DNA from: Rhodocaloribacter litoris
GTDB lineage: Bacteria; Bacteroidota; Rhodothermia; Rhodothermales; ISCAR-4553
Length of the DNA stretch: 64,000 bases
Direction: 5' to 3'
Assembly: GCF_011682235.2 (NCBI RefSeq)
Contig: NZ_CP076718.1
Location: 911,285-975,284 of the forward strand
A model generated the notes under the pieces. The model saw nothing but the letters and a program-made list of their open reading frames with translations, was not told the DNA's origin and did no database searches. Position 1 is the first letter of the stretch, and every line of letters begins with the position of its first letter. This document shows, piece after piece, positions 63,417 through 64,000 of this stretch. The position numbers were made by a program, and so were the translations under genes.

Positions 63417-64000
63417 CTACCAGGCCGAGACCACCGGCAGGTCGCGCATGGTCACCAGCCCCGGCGCCGCCTCGTGGACGCGGCGGACGGCATTGACGGC
63501 GATGGCGACGGTGGAGAGGTCGCCGTTGGTGCCCCGGAGACGGACCTCCAGGTCGGGCCGGCCCGTCAGGCGGATCGTGTCGCCGTCATCCTCTTCGGCC
63601 AGCGCGGCGATGAAGGTGAGCACGGCGAACTCGCCCGTGTCGGTGAAGCCACGCGCCACCTGCCGGAGCCCGCGTACCTGCCCGGCCCCGACGCGGACGT
63701 GCTCCGTCTCGACGGGCGTCTCGGCCACGACCGGTTCGACGCCGTCCTCGTAGCGCACCAGCCTCTGCCCGAGCGTGTCGAACAGCATCGCCATCGACTC
63801 AGGCAGGCCCACGTGGCCCATGCGCCCCGCGGCCATCTGCTCCCGGAACGCTTCGACGGTCATCCCCGCGCCGATCTTCTTCTGGAACGGCCCGCGCCGC
63901 GTCGAGGCATTGATGACGCGGGTGACGGCCACGTGGCGCACCTCCTGGCAGATGCCCGAGAGCGCCAGCGGCAGCGTGTCCATCAGAAAGCCCGGGTTGA
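63417..64000 (-). CDS. DapB/Ord-like dehydrogenase, C-terminal part (cut by window end)
   Basis: The 3' part (about 194 aa) of a dihydrodipicolinate-reductase-like protein. The sequence NPGFLMDTLPLALSGICQEVRHVAVTRVINASTRRGPFQKKIGAG matches the C-terminal domain of DapB-like/2,4-diaminopentanoate dehydrogenase (Ord) proteins. The reading frame runs past base 64000, so the N-terminal NAD-binding domain is outside the window; an apparent ATG at 63983 is internal. Confidence 0.8.
   Translation of the reverse strand, partial: NPGFLMDTLPLALSGICQEVRHVAVTRVINASTRRGPFQKKIGAGMTVEAFREQMAAGRMGHVGLPESMAMLFDTLGQRLVRYEDGVEPVVAETPVETEHVRVGAGQVRGLRQVARGFTDTGEFAVLTFIAALAEEDDGDTIRLTGRPDLEVRLRGTNGDLSTVAIAVNAVRRVHEAAPGLVTMRDLPVVSAW

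Noticed and set aside
1-64000. tRNA or rRNA genes
   Set aside because: I saw no cloverleaf-type or rRNA sequence while reading both strands; a covariance-model scan would be decisive.

Overview
The window is high-GC bacterial chromosome that is densely coded on both strands. The gene content points to a Rhodothermales-like member of the Bacteroidota/Rhodothermota: a TonB-dependent receptor with an imelysin/DUF4856/HTTM locus, a DUF1343 (NamZ-type) lipoprotein, a stand-alone Nfu N-domain protein, a Ser/Thr kinase with a TolB-like domain and TPRs, and many short lipoproteins. This assignment is inferred from gene content; no rRNA or tRNA gene was seen to confirm it. Most long antisense reading frames are high-GC shadows of real genes and are omitted.

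Layout. 0-8 kb (mostly minus): polyprenyl synthetase, adenylate kinase, two small membrane proteins, an Nfu-N protein, a LuxC-like acyl-CoA reductase with a DUF190 protein, a chemoreceptor and a small lipoprotein. 8-16 kb (mostly minus): a MITE-like element, then lgt, hisS, ptsN, rluD, dprA, obgE, followed by rnhA (+) and an IMPACT-family gene (-). 16-25 kb: ndk, NamZ-like, glpD, an AlkA-like glycosylase, an M42 peptidase, a DUF2283/DUF4258 pair bracketed by a 116-bp duplication, and a PIG-L protein. 25-34 kb: a HEAT-like protein, a complete insertion sequence, mnmA, patatin, a CoA-disulfide-reductase-like enzyme with an Rrf2 regulator, a CDF transporter, and a MITE carrying a second, nested element. 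34-41 kb: a four-gene operon (DUF4856 lipoprotein, imelysin-like lipoprotein, HTTM/gamma-carboxylase-like membrane protein, TonB-dependent receptor), probably for metal uptake. 41-46 kb (minus): thioredoxin, a baeRF-like protein, FtsH and an HtrA-type protease. 46-52 kb (plus): a complete hydroxyproline catabolic operon whose intergenic spacers carry a related repeat, expanded in one spacer to seven 21-bp copies. 52-60 kb (plus): a tight cluster of a Ser/Thr kinase-TPR protein, a small lipoprotein, a metacaspase-like lipoprotein, and an 880-residue protein with two VHL-beta-like domains, two tandem jelly-roll domains and a C-terminal caspase domain. 60-64 kb (minus): a SWIM protein, an Ala-rich lipoprotein, a fold-back repeat, a hemerythrin-like protein, and a DapB/Ord-like gene cut by the window end.

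The best candidate for an undescribed system is the kinase/caspase/VHL cluster (52040-60249). Next come the repeat-bearing hydroxyproline operon, the nested mobile elements at 33.4-34.2 kb, and the duplication-bracketed DUF2283/DUF4258 module.
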